Shown here: piece after piece, positions 1 through 10,014 of the stretch | How positions within the stretch are numbered: the stretch's first letter is position 1 | How the letters are laid out: each line of letters starts with the position of its first letter | DNA from: Toxorhynchites rutilus septentrionalis | Lineage: Eukaryota; Arthropoda; Insecta; Diptera; Culicidae | Length of the DNA stretch: 64,000 nucleotides | Assembly: GCF_029784135.1 (NCBI RefSeq) | Contig: NC_073745.1 | Span: 41,930,420-41,994,419, forward strand | Reading direction: 5' to 3' | Notes under the pieces: generated by a model | Seen by the model: the letters and a program-made list of their open reading frames with translations, nothing else | Databases searched by the model: none | What the model was told of the DNA's origin: nothing | Made by a program: the position numbers and the translations under genes

Positions 1-380
1 TTTTGGCGATTTACATACTAAACGAATCGGAAATTCCGTAAGATTTGTTTAATATGCTATACATTAGAATCCCCTGGTTTTTAAATGGTTAAAATTCATG
101 AAAACTTTAAGCGTTTCCATTTTCCCATACATTCGTTCTGTTCATTTGTGTGCTTTCCCGAACAGAGATGCCAATAACGAGCAACCTATCGACGACCAAC
201 GGAGGGAAAATCGTAGGATTTAAAGTCTCCGTGAACAAAGGAAAAGTAGAAGAATGAAGGGGAATACTTGCCAAGAGTATAAACAGTGGATCTCGCTGAG
301 GCAAACTTTCATTCGGCATCGGACTGTTGAGTAATCCAGTTCACTTTGCTTTTGCTTCGATCTAAGATTGGACCCCGCCA

Positions 381-805
381 GTGGTAATCCAACTTGGATA
401 TCGTCGTTTGGCTTTTCTGTTCGTTTTTCGCGTTATTCGTATCGTGTGTTTTTCTTTCCGCGTCATAAATTGGACGCTTCACGTAGTGTGTGATGAGCAA
501 GAAGAAGAGGAAGGCAGGCTCGAGCCCTGCAAAAAACGAACGCATTGCCAAGGCAATAAAATTTCGAGGCAAGCGTCATCCAATGATGCACGCGATGTTG
601 ATGCAGTGAAAAGCGCTCGCACTGAACCGAGCCTTCGTGAGTGTGACACCGCATCGAACAACAGCGAAGTAGGCGATTTCGGCGCGTCGGTCGAAAATGT
701 AAACGCTGTTACCCAGACAGCAACCAAAATCAAGCTCCCCCCGCAGGTGGTCATCAGCGAATTCGCATCGATGGGTGCTACAGCAGAGTACAAGCTGTGT
801 GGCAT
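381..805 (+). pseudogene. Possible non-LTR retrotransposon ORF1 fragment inside family E
   Basis: One frame stays open for 180 codons (381-923). The part that looks protein-like is Ser/Asp/Glu-rich and ends in TATKIKLPPQVV, which resembles the low-complexity front of mosquito LINE ORF1/gag proteins. Another frame begins MSKKKRKAGSSPAKNERIAK near 492, again ORF1-like, so a frameshift is likely. The matching family E copy at 16361-18990 lacks this stretch. I do not consider this a host gene. Confidence 0.35.
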
Positions 806-1457
806 AATTCAGTTTTTTTCCAAGCAGTTAACATTGTCTGTTTTCCGTCATCATAAGGGTTCGTTGGTGCCTTTGAGAATGCATCAATTCATTAAACTGA
901 CGTTATGGCGAAGCAGGCGTTAATATTGTGCGCCAAAAAATAATTTGGGGAATACCAAGTATCTTGAATGTCTTACTGGAATGTTATAAGTTATTTGGGT
1001 TCGCGTGCCAGTCGCAAAACTGCCTTCAACTAAGATTGCATTTGCACTAATATTGATCATAATGAAGTATTGCTACTGTTTTCGAGGTTGTTATTAACAA
1101 AAAGAGTTTATTTCGCTTGTTTAGTCACCAAGAAAGCAAATGTCGCTCTGGAATTTTGTATGTGATTAGGTTTCGCTTGCCAGTAGCAAAACTTCCTCCA
1201 CTAAGGGTGACAGCTGCGCTTCTCTCGAGCATGAGAAAGTAATGCTTTTTTTCGAGGCCAGTAATATGAAAAGGAGCGTATCTTTTGAGAATAGCGCAAA
1301 ATGATGCGAAGTGTTTATATTCCTAGTAGTTTCAAGCCACCAATGTAAGGCTCTGTATGCATGCTATGGCGAACGCTTGTTTGGCGCTTGGTTTACTTTG
1401 TACGAACGATGCCTAGAGGTGCCATTGCTTTGAGGCGATACTAAATAACATGTAACA

Positions 1458-1560
1458 TGATATTTTTTTTTTTAATAATTCGTTTATTTTTACAGGCTCA
1501 GTTATATAAGTTTAAAGGAGCAAAACTCCTATCTGTATTGTTACAAGTATATATAAACAT
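1458..1560 (-). repeat. SINE-2 type 3' end fragment
   Basis: The poly-T and ttcgtttatttttacaggctc match, in reverse, the 3' end of the SINE at 22020-22529 (gagcctaaaataaacgaaag, then A-rich). Confidence 0.45.
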
Positions 1561-2024
1561 TTTTCATTAATTCTATAACATGATATTTGATACTTGCAAG
1601 TGTTGTCATTGTTGTTGTTTCCATGCGGTGCCAAAGATATATTGATGTAGTTATGAGATGTGGAATAATGGTGGTGGTGCAACATGTATATAATCGACTG
1701 TAGCCGAGTTTATGACAATTGCGAAAAAGGCCACCGGAATAGCGTTCGAGGTAAATTTTCAATGCATTGACATGAAATAAATTGCGACATACGATCAGCT
1801 AGTGTATTGTTTTGCGAGGGCAAGAATGAATCATCAATCAATTATCGTCAACCATTTCAAACCATTTCAGAGATTACACTACTAAGCAGTTGTTTCTAAA
1901 ACTTCACAGCATTGTAGAATAACATCCGAAGGTATAAACAAGCGACTTATAAAAAATAACAGCGTAGTTCCACGTCAACGATGCGGTCGTATCTTGGACA
2001 CAACCTCCTATAATTTTTTGATAT

Positions 2025-2500
2025 GGCCATTCGGAATTCCTTCCGGATGGCCAAACAGACTTTGGCGTTATTAGGCGTTTGAGAGAGAGAATTCATCGTA
2101 GACGGCCAGATTTGTGTGAGAATAATACATGGATTTCGTACCTCGCTAATGCACCAGCTCATCGATCGATCTTTGTGAACGAACTTTGGATCAGAATGGC
2201 ACGAATGTGATTTTTTTTGTATTATAGTGACTTTCAACACGTTTGGCTAGTTTGTCACTTTAATTTCCATTTTTGGAATAATTTCGGGAGTGAGAATTGA
2301 ACTCGTGACCTATAGCGTGAGAGGTATGGATGTCACCACTACGCCAGATCGCCTCCCACGAATGTGATTGGACAAGCACCGTACTCTCCAGATATGGCCC
2401 CGTTTGAGTTTTTCCCATTTCCGAAACTCAAGTTACCGCTTCGTAGGAAACACTTTTTGGCCGAATTTTTCCATCGCAACAGTCGTATCCGCTAATGGTA
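2025..2500 (+). pseudogene. Mariner (DD34D-like) transposase relic, split by a SINE
   Basis: The translated pieces IRRLRERIHRRRPDL, SYLANAPAHRS and APYSPDMAPFEFFPFPKLKL follow the order of the second half of mariner transposases (a DNAPAH block, then YSPDLAPSDFF). The aspartate of the DNAPAH block is replaced (ANAPAH), so it is inactive. A SINE at 2213-2356 interrupts it with clear target duplications, and a family E element truncates its front. Confidence 0.75.
2213..2356 (-). mobile_element. tRNA-related SINE (Feilai-like)
   Basis: On the minus strand it reads ggaggcgatctggcgtagtg (A-box region), then a B-box-like gagttcaattctc, then a pyrimidine/A-rich tail. Target duplications CACGAATGTGATT flank it at 2200-2212 and 2357-2369. 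It sits in a mariner relic. Confidence 0.85.
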
Positions 2501-3060
2501 CACTCTCTCCAATCCAGTAGGTATAAAACAGAGATCCCGGTAGCGTTCTAGAATCTTCTCTGACGTATGTTTCGTCATCCATGAGAATGCACTGGTTGTA
2601 ATTGTTCAAAATACGCTCATATAGCTTTCGAGCTCGTGTTTTAGCGCGATCTTACTGCTCCGGTGTTTGTTTGGCCACTTTTTGGTTTTCTATAGGTCTT
2701 TAGACCATGTCTCTGTTTAATCCGCTGAATCATCTCAACACTGAGTTTGAACTTCTTGGCCAAATCACGAATAGATGCAGACCTGTTCTTTGAATATAAC
2801 TTACAACTTTACAACTTTTCGGTCCTGTTCGGGATTACTTCGTCCGGGTAACCACTTCTGCTAAGATCCTCGAAAGAACACTCACTACCGAACTTTGCGA
2901 CGATTCGTTTAACACTTTCTGGACAAACTTTGATTTTATTTTTACTATATTTTGGTACGTAACACCCTTTTTGGTGCACCAATTGTGCAGAATTTTCTTT
3001 TCAAACAACCGCCATTTTGTCAAAAAACATATTCTTGACTCTTACGAGGTTAGTCGATAG
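2490..3060 (-). pseudogene. DD37E-type mariner transposase relic, N-terminal half
   Basis: The minus strand encodes an N-terminal helix-turn-helix-like part with several stops (ORF at 2835-3023) and, near 2570, MDDETYVREDSRTLPG, the first catalytic Asp block as in the DD37E copy at 12450-13081 (VMDDETYVKADFRQLPG). The second half is missing. Confidence 0.65.
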
Positions 3061-3136
3061 CGGCATCTCTACTGATTCAGAATTATGAATATTTTTTATT
3101 CCGTTCAATTTTCGCCGATAACCGATATAGCGCTTT

Positions 3137-3451
3137 TTTTTTATCCAAAATATATATTTTTATTAAGGCTCATATGGCGTCAACCTGACGGGGCCGGGAG
3201 TTCAATATTTCGACAATGTTTGCCTTATAACTATGTTAGTAATATGTAACCGATTACTCGCGGTTGGCTCGAGGTTAGTATTACAAGTGTTTTCGTAATT
3301 GGGATGTTGCTGTCTTCAATGATCTGTACCTGTGCCCGACACGGGATACTTCCTATTGGGATGCAGCTGACCATTAATCAGCAACGCCCCCCTTGTCTGT
3401 ACCCCATATCTAGCGTGGTGCGTCTTCTCGAGGAATCCAGGATAGAATGGA
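3137..3451 (-). mobile_element. LINE 3' end 'R', copy 1, 5' truncated
   Basis: The copy is flanked by ATATAGCGCTTTT at 3124-3137 and around 3454-3466, with an A-rich 3' end (aataaaaatatatattttgg). Related copies lie at 21912-23120, 29762-30055 and 32303-32580, each starting at a different 5' point but ending at the same 3' sequence. That is the behaviour of 5'-truncated non-LTR retrotransposons. No coding part is visible here. Confidence 0.7.
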
Positions 3452-3466
3452 ATATAGCGCTTTTGT

Positions 3467-4466
3467 TCTAAGTTGCATTATTTGTTCTTACTTTTATATT
3501 TCAAATTTTACATGCTAACTGTTTTCAGAAGACTTTTAGAACTTACTAAGACAAACGTTTTGCGATGCAGTACTTGTCAATATCTCAACTCTACTCAATG
3601 TTATTAATATTTCTTCCCCAAAAATACGCTCTCTTCATTTGTTTATCGTTCTTCCTGAGGCAAACATAAAAAAAAAGTTTTTTGGCTGAGTCGAGCATTA
3701 AAAATTTTATTTGAAAGGGCATGTTTTACTCTATTTAATGTGACATTTTCAAAACAATTGTATTTTTTGTATTTGAGTAAATTAAATTGGAAATCATGAG
3801 TTCTTAGGTAAAAAAATATCAATAACTTTGAGTAGCATTATGATATTGACAAGTTCTGCTTCGCTTCATGTTTGTCTTGATAAACTTTAAAAGTCGTCCT
3901 AAGACAATTTTGATGTAGAGGTTGAAAAATAAAAGTTAGAGCAGAAACCCCGTTTTTTCATGGTGACCCTATCGCAACCCAGATAGAAAGCGCTTAAAAC
4001 AACTTTATGGAAAATTTGTATTCTCTAGATAAAAACTGTCCTCGACAAAGTTATTACATATGACGATTCATTTAGGTGCGCATCAGCATTTTAGGTGAAA
4101 TCAAACATTCTCATCTCTAGAGATAGAGATGAACATAGTTCGTCACTGTTGTAGCTCCAGTTATTTTTTTTTTATTATAATTCATTTCATCATCGTTTCA
4201 TCATCGTGAATCAACTAGACTTTTAAGAACATAATTCTAATAAAATTATCAAAATTGTCAGAATCTTCAGTAGCAGTGTCAACAGTGTCAATAAATATTC
4301 GAAAGTTTACTAACTGATCCTTGGTAAAAGCTGCTATATTTTAAGATATTAGGTTCCAAATTATTAGCAAGGTACTCCAAAGAATTTCCTATTATGCGAA
4401 ACTAGTGCGCATTCCGTCAAAAACATTAAGTATCCATTCGATGGAAGGTGCAAAAGTAAGAAATCA
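3467..4466. other. AT-rich stretch with nothing recognised
   Basis: I found no open frame of note, no terminal repeats and no match to other parts of the window. Confidence 0.5.
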
Positions 4467-5385
4467 TGGAGGGGGTCTGGCTTAGTGGTAACATCCGTAC
4501 TGCCGTTCTACGCATAGTTGTCCCATGTTACAAAATCAGCAACTGAGAAAAACGCAATCAAAGTTTTCTCGCATATTTGTCTACCGAAAGCTTTAAGCAT
4601 TTCAATTTAGCAATACACCGGGTTTTTTATAAGCACTATACTATTGCTTAATGAAATGTGATGAGATCCCCTCACTGAATCAATCAAGCTTGATTACGGG
4701 TTTAAAAATTCATGGTGGGACTGTTATGCCTAGAATATCAACATGGGGCAATTGAACTTGATGTTGTTTTTTGATATACTGGGAACAAACAATAATTTGT
4801 TTTGTGTTTTTTCTAAATATAATGCATAGAAACATCGTTTTATGAAGAAATGAGTGATCTGCAACACCTTCGTAGAATATAAATCTCATAGTTATTAGGC
4901 ATTCGCTAACAAGGTGTACACGTGTTCTATTAAACTTTTTCTTATTTGTTTGAAAATTTGTTCGTTCTTCCAAACCAGAAATGAGTGCATTAGGCCTGCT
5001 GAAAGTGTGACATGAAATTCTTGTACTTGAACCGATTTATTGGACATGGATCTACAAAAAATACATGGTGGGAAAGTAATGAATAGAATATCAACATGGG
5101 ATAATTGAGCTTGATGTGGTTTTTTTAAAAGTTGTGAACAAACTATATGATTTTTTTTTGTTTTTACGTAAGATTATGCATAGAAACAACGTTTTATGAA
5201 GAAAAGTGAAAATCGTCAGAAAGTAACATGGGACAACTATGGGTAGAATGGCAGCGTACCTCTCACGCTAAAGGTCACGAGTTTAATTATCACTCCCGAA
5301 ATACTTCCGAAATGGAAGTAAAGTAACTAATTGGCAAAAAAATGTTGAAAGCCACTATAATACAGAAAGAAAGAAAAAAAGCAAA
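4467..5385 (+). mobile_element. tRNA-related SINE (Feilai-like) split by a MITE
   Basis: The A-box half (ggtctggcttagtggtaac) lies at 4474-4499. The B-box half (aaggtcacgagtttaattat) and the tail follow from 5259 to about 5385. The 755 bp between them is a MITE. Joined, the SINE matches the copies at 2213-2356 and 36707-36858. Confidence 0.8.
4500..5254. mobile_element. MITE with ~32 bp terminal inverted repeats
   Basis: The ends are CTGCCGTTCTACGCATAGTT (left) and the inverse of a near-identical CTGCCATTCTACCCATAGTT (right), continuing through TGTCCCATGTTAC. A 4 bp duplication CGTA (or 5 bp CGTAC, depending on the border) flanks it. Inside, a stretch of about 150 bp is repeated directly (4710-4860 and 5063-5210, both with atggtggga...gaatatcaacatggg). 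No coding capacity was seen. Confidence 0.8.
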
Positions 5386-5803
5386 GGAAAAAGTTAGATC
5401 ACAAAATATCTTCAATTATTCTACACGAATCGTGTAAATTTAAAAATATTTATAAGCTCAATTGCATGTTCGCTTCAAAAAATATATTGAAAATAGTGAC
5501 AAAGAAATATTTTGTCATGATTAAAATGCGGGACAAATAGATAAAAAGACAGGAGAATGAATAATGGTCGAAAAAACGGTACTATCCAGTTCAAAACGGT
5601 ACAGTTGGTCAGCCTAGCGAAACCCTAATTAAAAAGCACCCCAACCAGAAAAACTCTAATTAGCGAGCGTGTATTGTCCAGTGACGACACCTACCCTACC
5701 TTGGTGTGAAGCAATTTACTCGGACAAATTAGCAGGTAGGTAGGCATTTTATTTTTTTCAAAACTCGAATGAAAACTATTACTCAATGTTATTTGAACAC
5801 TTG
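5386..5803. other. Nothing recognised
   Basis: AT-rich sequence without open frames or terminal repeats. Confidence 0.5.
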
Positions 5804-5880
5804 AAGCGGCCCATAGACGTTCAATATTGTTATGCAATATTTTGGTTTGTGCAATAATATTGAACGTCTATGGGCCGCTT
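5804..5880. repeat. 77 bp near-perfect palindrome (foldback)
   Basis: The left arm AAGCGGCCCATAGACGTTCA continues to AATATT and is perfectly repeated in inverse at the right end, giving at least 25 paired bases around a loop of about 25. No obvious target duplication was seen. Confidence 0.9.
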
Positions 5881-6210
5881 AAACATGTACCTAGTATAAT
5901 CTTAAATCCTGGTAACGGGTGTTAAATAAAAAATGAGAATTTTTTCAATAGCATATAAAAAAATTTTTGACGTAGGACTACGTCTTTCATTTCTATACCG
6001 GGGTGTAAAATCAATGTTTCGCAAACGAAAGCGTTACGCCGGAGACCGAGATTTTGAGTGTTAATAGCTCCTAAACAACTGAACGAAATGGTATGATAAA
6101 CACTTCATTCGAAAGATAAAATGTCTACGCGTTCTATACTTGTTACTTTCTGATCCAAAAACTTGTTTCAATAGTCTTAAATTTGCTTTCAAAACAGGTT
6201 ATTGAAATCA

Positions 6211-6226
6211 CCAATCGGTATATAAG
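6211..6226 (+). promoter_or_regulatory. Promoter-like CCAAT + TATATAAG block inside family B
   Basis: CCAAT is followed at once by CGGTATATAAGCGAGCG, and the mirror copy is kept in family B copy 2 (57766-57780). Such a CCAAT/TATA pair is common in histone and other strong core promoters. Whether it is active is unknown. Confidence 0.4.
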
Positions 6227-6479
6227 CGAGCGCCGCTCGGAAATCCACTCAGGTCTAATTGAACAGCGATTGGAGCATGTTGTCGCTGTTGTGGTGAAGC
6301 TCTTCATTTATCATGAAAGCGCGGATGAACGGTGTCACCAAGAGCCTGTTTGTGCACCTTAGGCCAGAAGGGAATCCATCAGGAGGAGAGTGATGCCACA
6401 AACGGTTACCCGGGAAGATCTCGAAGCAGCCGCTACACACACACACACATACACGCACGGAATTCTTTCCTTTTGGATG

Positions 6480-7850
6480 CCATTCAGCATCGAGAAAGAT
6501 CCGGAAAATAATCTGCCAGTTCCTCTAGGAATTTAAAAATACATTCATGTGAAAGAGTTTATTTGAATGTTTTCTATCCATGTAACACTGTGACCAAATA
6601 TGTTTCAATCAAGTGCTATTAACAGATGGTTATCGAGTTAGCATTAACCACTGATGGGCTTCCAGTATCGAGGAAAATGTGGAAATATCCAATCGTTACT
6701 GAAAATAATCTGCCAGTACCTCTGGGAATTTTAAATTACATTCATGTGAAAAAATTTATTTTAATGTTTTCTATCCATGTAACACTGTGACCAAATACAT
6801 TTGGTTTTGTGATTTTTTAATCAATCGCCGCAATTAACAGGATAGCTTCTGAAGATTATTCTTCCCCATCAGTAGGATATTTCCGTATCCAATATTGTAT
6901 GCGCCCGCAATCGATTATTGCTCAGTCGCCGAAAGTTCCGAGCTCAGAAAGTTCATTCCCCTCTAGTTTGCCTTCCAAATTGCCATCGTAAACCACGCCT
7001 TCTCTCGATTCAATCACGCACAAAAAGCATACTTAAGCAATATTCTGGTGGTTAGACGCATTCCACATTCTTTGTGTGGACACCGACTGGACAACATCGT
7101 TGCTGGACGAGCTGGACGGCGAGGGATCGAGTGCCTTTCTCAAGGCAAGAGGGCGGAGGTGGTAGCGCTGGAGTAGAATAGAGTAGAGTTTTCAAAGGGC
7201 CTTTCTCAAGGCTAGAGACGAGTGAACTGCAAAAGTTTAAAGTCTCTATAATACAATACCTTCCTTCCTTAGACGCATTCATTTTTCGTGAGGACATCGA
7301 CAAGACAACATCGTTGCTGAGGGTGCTGGACTGCGAAGGATCGAGATCTGCCCTGAAACGCAAACAGTTTGTTTGAAACAGTGAGGGAGCACAGAGAAGC
7401 AGATCCTTCAGGAGAAGAGAAGGTGACCATTGAAGCAGCCGCTGCACACATACATACACGCACGGAATTCTTTCCGTTTGGATGCCGTTCAGCATCGAGA
7501 AAGATCCGGAAAATAATCTGCCAGTTCCTCTAGGAATTTAAAAATACATTCATGTGAAAGAGTTTATTTGAATGTTTTCTATTCATGTAACACTGTGACC
7601 AAATATGTTTCAACCAAGTGCTATTAACAGGTGGTTATCGAGTTAGCATTAACCACTGGTGGGCTTCCAGTATCGAGGAAAGTGTGGAAATATCTAATCG
7701 TTACTGAAAATAATCTGCCAGTTCCTCTGGGAATTTAAAATTACATTCATATGAAAGAGTTTATTTTAATGTTTTCTATCCATGTAACACTGTGACCAAA
7801 TACATTTGGTTTTGTGATTTTTCAATCAATCGCAATTAACAGGATAGCTT
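6480..7850 (+). repeat. Tandem ~200 bp repeat of family B
   Basis: Units run from ataatctgccagttcctctgg through tctatccatgtaacactgtg to ggtggttatcgagttagcat. Two units lie near 6500-6820 and two near 7510-7840, separated by other family B sequence. At least five further units are in copy 2 (56260-57540). Confidence 0.8.
7064..7268 (+). mobile_element. Short retroposon 'SINE-3' with (CCTT)n tail, copy 1
   Basis: A 205 bp insert with a ccttccttcc tail is flanked by a 12 bp direct duplication TTAGACGCATTC (7052-7063, 7269-7280). It shares nearly its whole length with 19518-19726, which sits in an unrelated site with its own duplication. It holds ggatcgagtgcc, which resembles a pol III B box, but no clear tRNA parent. 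Confidence 0.7.
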
Positions 7851-8127
7851 CTGAAGATTATTGTTCCCCATCAGTAGGATATTTCCGTATCCAATATTGG
7901 ATGCATAAAACCTTGTGCCTCCAACGTAACGCTCTCGTTTTCGAAGTTCTCCAAATATTCATTCATTCAGAATGAATTCAGATTCAACATCAAACAAATG
8001 ATCTCTAAATCAACGATAGTCCTATGTCACCCTTGCGGTTATACCATAGATATAACCCACTTCCTGTTTTTTTCATCGATTTCAGTATTTTTTATTAATA
8101 ACATAATGTATTTTCTTCAAAAAAATG

Positions 8128-9168
8128 TCAGTGAATGTTTGAGTAAGGGCCGTGGTCTGCTGTTCGACGCAACTTTGTCGCGATGCTCTCACAAGAACGT
8201 TGTACGGCACTTACGTCTATTTTCCGGATACAATTCCGGATTCTTGTAGTCAGTTGCTTCGTGTCCTTGGCCCTCCAATTGTTTTTATACACTAGGGCAC
8301 TGAGTGAGCCAAAGAAATCCTCTATTGGGCGGCACTGGGGCAAGTTTGTTGGGTTACGATCTTTCGGCACGAACGGTATCTTTTTCTCCTCAAGATACGC
8401 CAGCGTCTTCTTGGCGTAATGGGAAGACGCCTTGTCCGGCCAGAAGACGTACTTCCCATCCGCGTGATGCTCGTTCAGGAACGGCAGCAGGATTTTATCG
8501 AGGCACTCTTCTCGATAGCCAGACCGCTCGGCTTAAAACAAGGCTTTGAAATGCCCCGGTCGGAAATGGCGATGTACAACATAACCTTTTTTTCAAACTT
8601 GTGCTTGAACTTGTATTTCACTTCAGGCGATGTGGATGACTTGTCGCTGGAGTAGTAATTATCATTTCCTGGAATATGCGTTTTGAACAGCGGAAAATAG
8701 CTTTCGTCGTCCAGAACGAAAGACGTCCCGCGGTATTTTTTGGTCATCCACCGACACTGTGATTTAACCGTCTCAATCTGCTCCTCTGTGTACTCCGGCG
8801 ACCTCGTCTTCTTCCTGCAGACGATACCTTCCATCTTGAGGGTCCGATGGATCAATACGTGGGAGCAGCCATATTTCCGACCGGCGTCACGCAGGCTGGT
8901 TGCGTCCTTGCTTCGTCATTATCGTCACCGGACGACCACTTCCGACCTTCCGCTCTACGTTCAGGGAACCCAGGATACGATATACCGTACTGACAGGTAC
9001 ATTTTCTTCCTTAAAATGTGCCACCGTGAACTTTTTTCCTTGCTGGAAATGCGTTTCGTAGAACCGTACAATGCGTTCGCGGAGCACGTGCTGTTTCGAC
9101 GCCATCTTTGCTTCGACTAAATTCAAACTAGCAAAACCAAACACACCTACTGTTTCTAGGGAGCCCAA
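8128..9168 (-). pseudogene. DD37E mariner transposase, frameshifted
   Basis: This would catalyse cut-and-paste transposition. The pieces in order are: an N-terminal helix-turn-helix (ASKQHVLRERIVRFYE, 9110 downward), a second helix-turn-helix (IMTKQGRNQ, then RKYGCSHVLIHRTLKM after a frameshift near 8890-8900), the first Asp block SFVLDDESYFPLF, a second frameshift near 8475, then VFWPDKASSHYAKK and NPTNLPQCRPIEDFF. From the Asp of WPDKASSH to the Glu of RPIEDF there are 37 residues, so the triad is DD37E, as known in mosquito mariners. Two frameshifts make it inactive. Confidence 0.85.
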
Positions 9169-9424
9169 AGAGCAATTTTCTTGGAGAAAGAAAATTTTAC
9201 GCTCTTTTTTTGAGTTACTGAAAGGTATTGAAAAAAACTCTCATTTTTTATTTAACACCCGCTACATGAGTAAACGTACTCTACACGCAAACAGTAATAG
9301 ACGTATCTAATCCTTCTCTTCAGGGATTTGACAGTTGTTACTTCCAGTTCATTAATGCGCAAGAAATTTTGTTGTATCAGTTGTTTACAATCATTGACAT
9401 CTACTAAACAAAAGTCGAAAGCGT

Positions 9425-9900
9425 TGCGCAAGCGATACGCCAACAATGCTCGAAGACAAAATTTTATTTACTGATGAGAATATTTTCACAATCGAAGAAC
9501 ATTTTGATAAACAGAACGATCCTGTATATGCTCGGTCATCACGGGAAGCGTCTAAGTTTATCCCGAGAGTAAAAGAAGGCCATCATCCAGCATATGTGAT
9601 GGTTTGGCAGGAAGTTTGGTAGGCGTAATCGATATACATTTTTGCAAAAAAGGGTGAAAACATCGGTCGGAGTATATCAATCGGACACCTTGGAAGGCAT
9701 TGTGAAATCTCTTAACCAAACAATGTTCGCTAACAAGCCTTGGACCTTTCAGCAGGCTCTGCAGCAGCACATAAGGCAAAAACAACCCAAACGTGGCTCA
9801 AAAACGATGTTCCGGATTTCATATCAACAGAATATTGGCCAGCTAGTAGCGTGCTGCAATCGATAAACGGTCAGATCGTCTCCCCTTTTGCTGGAAGCCA
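9425..9900 (+). pseudogene. Mariner-like transposase relic (maT/DD37D-like)
   Basis: The translation includes KILFTDENIFTIEEHFDKQN, then GHHPAYVMVWQEVW followed by in-frame stops, then GVKTSVGVYQSDTLEGIVK and PWTFQQ. This is the order of maT-type mariner transposases (ILFTDEK...MVW...WTFQQD). Frameshifts and stops mark it as dead. Its terminal repeats were not found. Confidence 0.65.
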
Positions 9901-10014
9901 AATGTAGGTCATTCGAATAACTTGTTTATTGAATTTGTATTTTGTTGAGTAGCTGAATAAAACTTTGAAAAAAAAATTATAAAAAGATAATTTGAGTTGA
10001 TTCTGTGGCTAATA

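Larger units (their letters stand above)
1..2018 (+). mobile_element. Family E element (Helentron-like), 5' end outside the window
   Basis: The first 300 bases and the stretch from about 805 to 1250 match a second copy at 16440-17530. The right end has the inverted motif GTAGTTCCACGTCAA (1974-1988), then an imperfect hairpin (GGTCGTATC / GACACAACC, 1985-2004) and a T-rich border. The middle (about 313-805) differs from the second copy and holds a retrotransposon ORF1-like stretch. The element ends inside a mariner relic. Confidence 0.7.
5964..8071 (+). mobile_element. Family B element, copy 1 (Helentron-like)
   Basis: The left end is TTTTTGACGTAGGACTACGT. The right side has the inverse TAGTCCTATGTCAC (8017-8030), a hairpin (GGTTATA...TATAACC, 8037-8057), then CACTTCCTG and a T run. 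The interior has a CCAAT/TATATAAG block at 6211-6226, a tandem ~200 bp repeat (near 6480-6800 and 7500-7800) and an inserted retroposon (7064-7268). It is inserted in a mariner and nearly repeated in reverse at 55990-58031. Confidence 0.75.
5914..9262 (-). mobile_element. DD37E mariner, interrupted by a family B element
   Basis: The terminal inverted repeats begin RCGGGTGTTAAATAAAAAAT and are flanked by TA at 5912-5913 and 9263-9264. Without the inserted 5964-8071 segment the element is about 1.24 kb, the usual mariner size. It holds the transposase relic at 8128-9168. Confidence 0.85.

Noticed and set aside
381..923. 180-codon host gene
   Set aside because: The stretch lies in a mobile element, is absent from the second copy of that element and looks like a retrotransposon ORF1 fragment.
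6480..7850. CRISPR-like array
   Set aside because: Repeats are long (~200 bp), few and without spacers of constant size. This is a eukaryotic tandem repeat.
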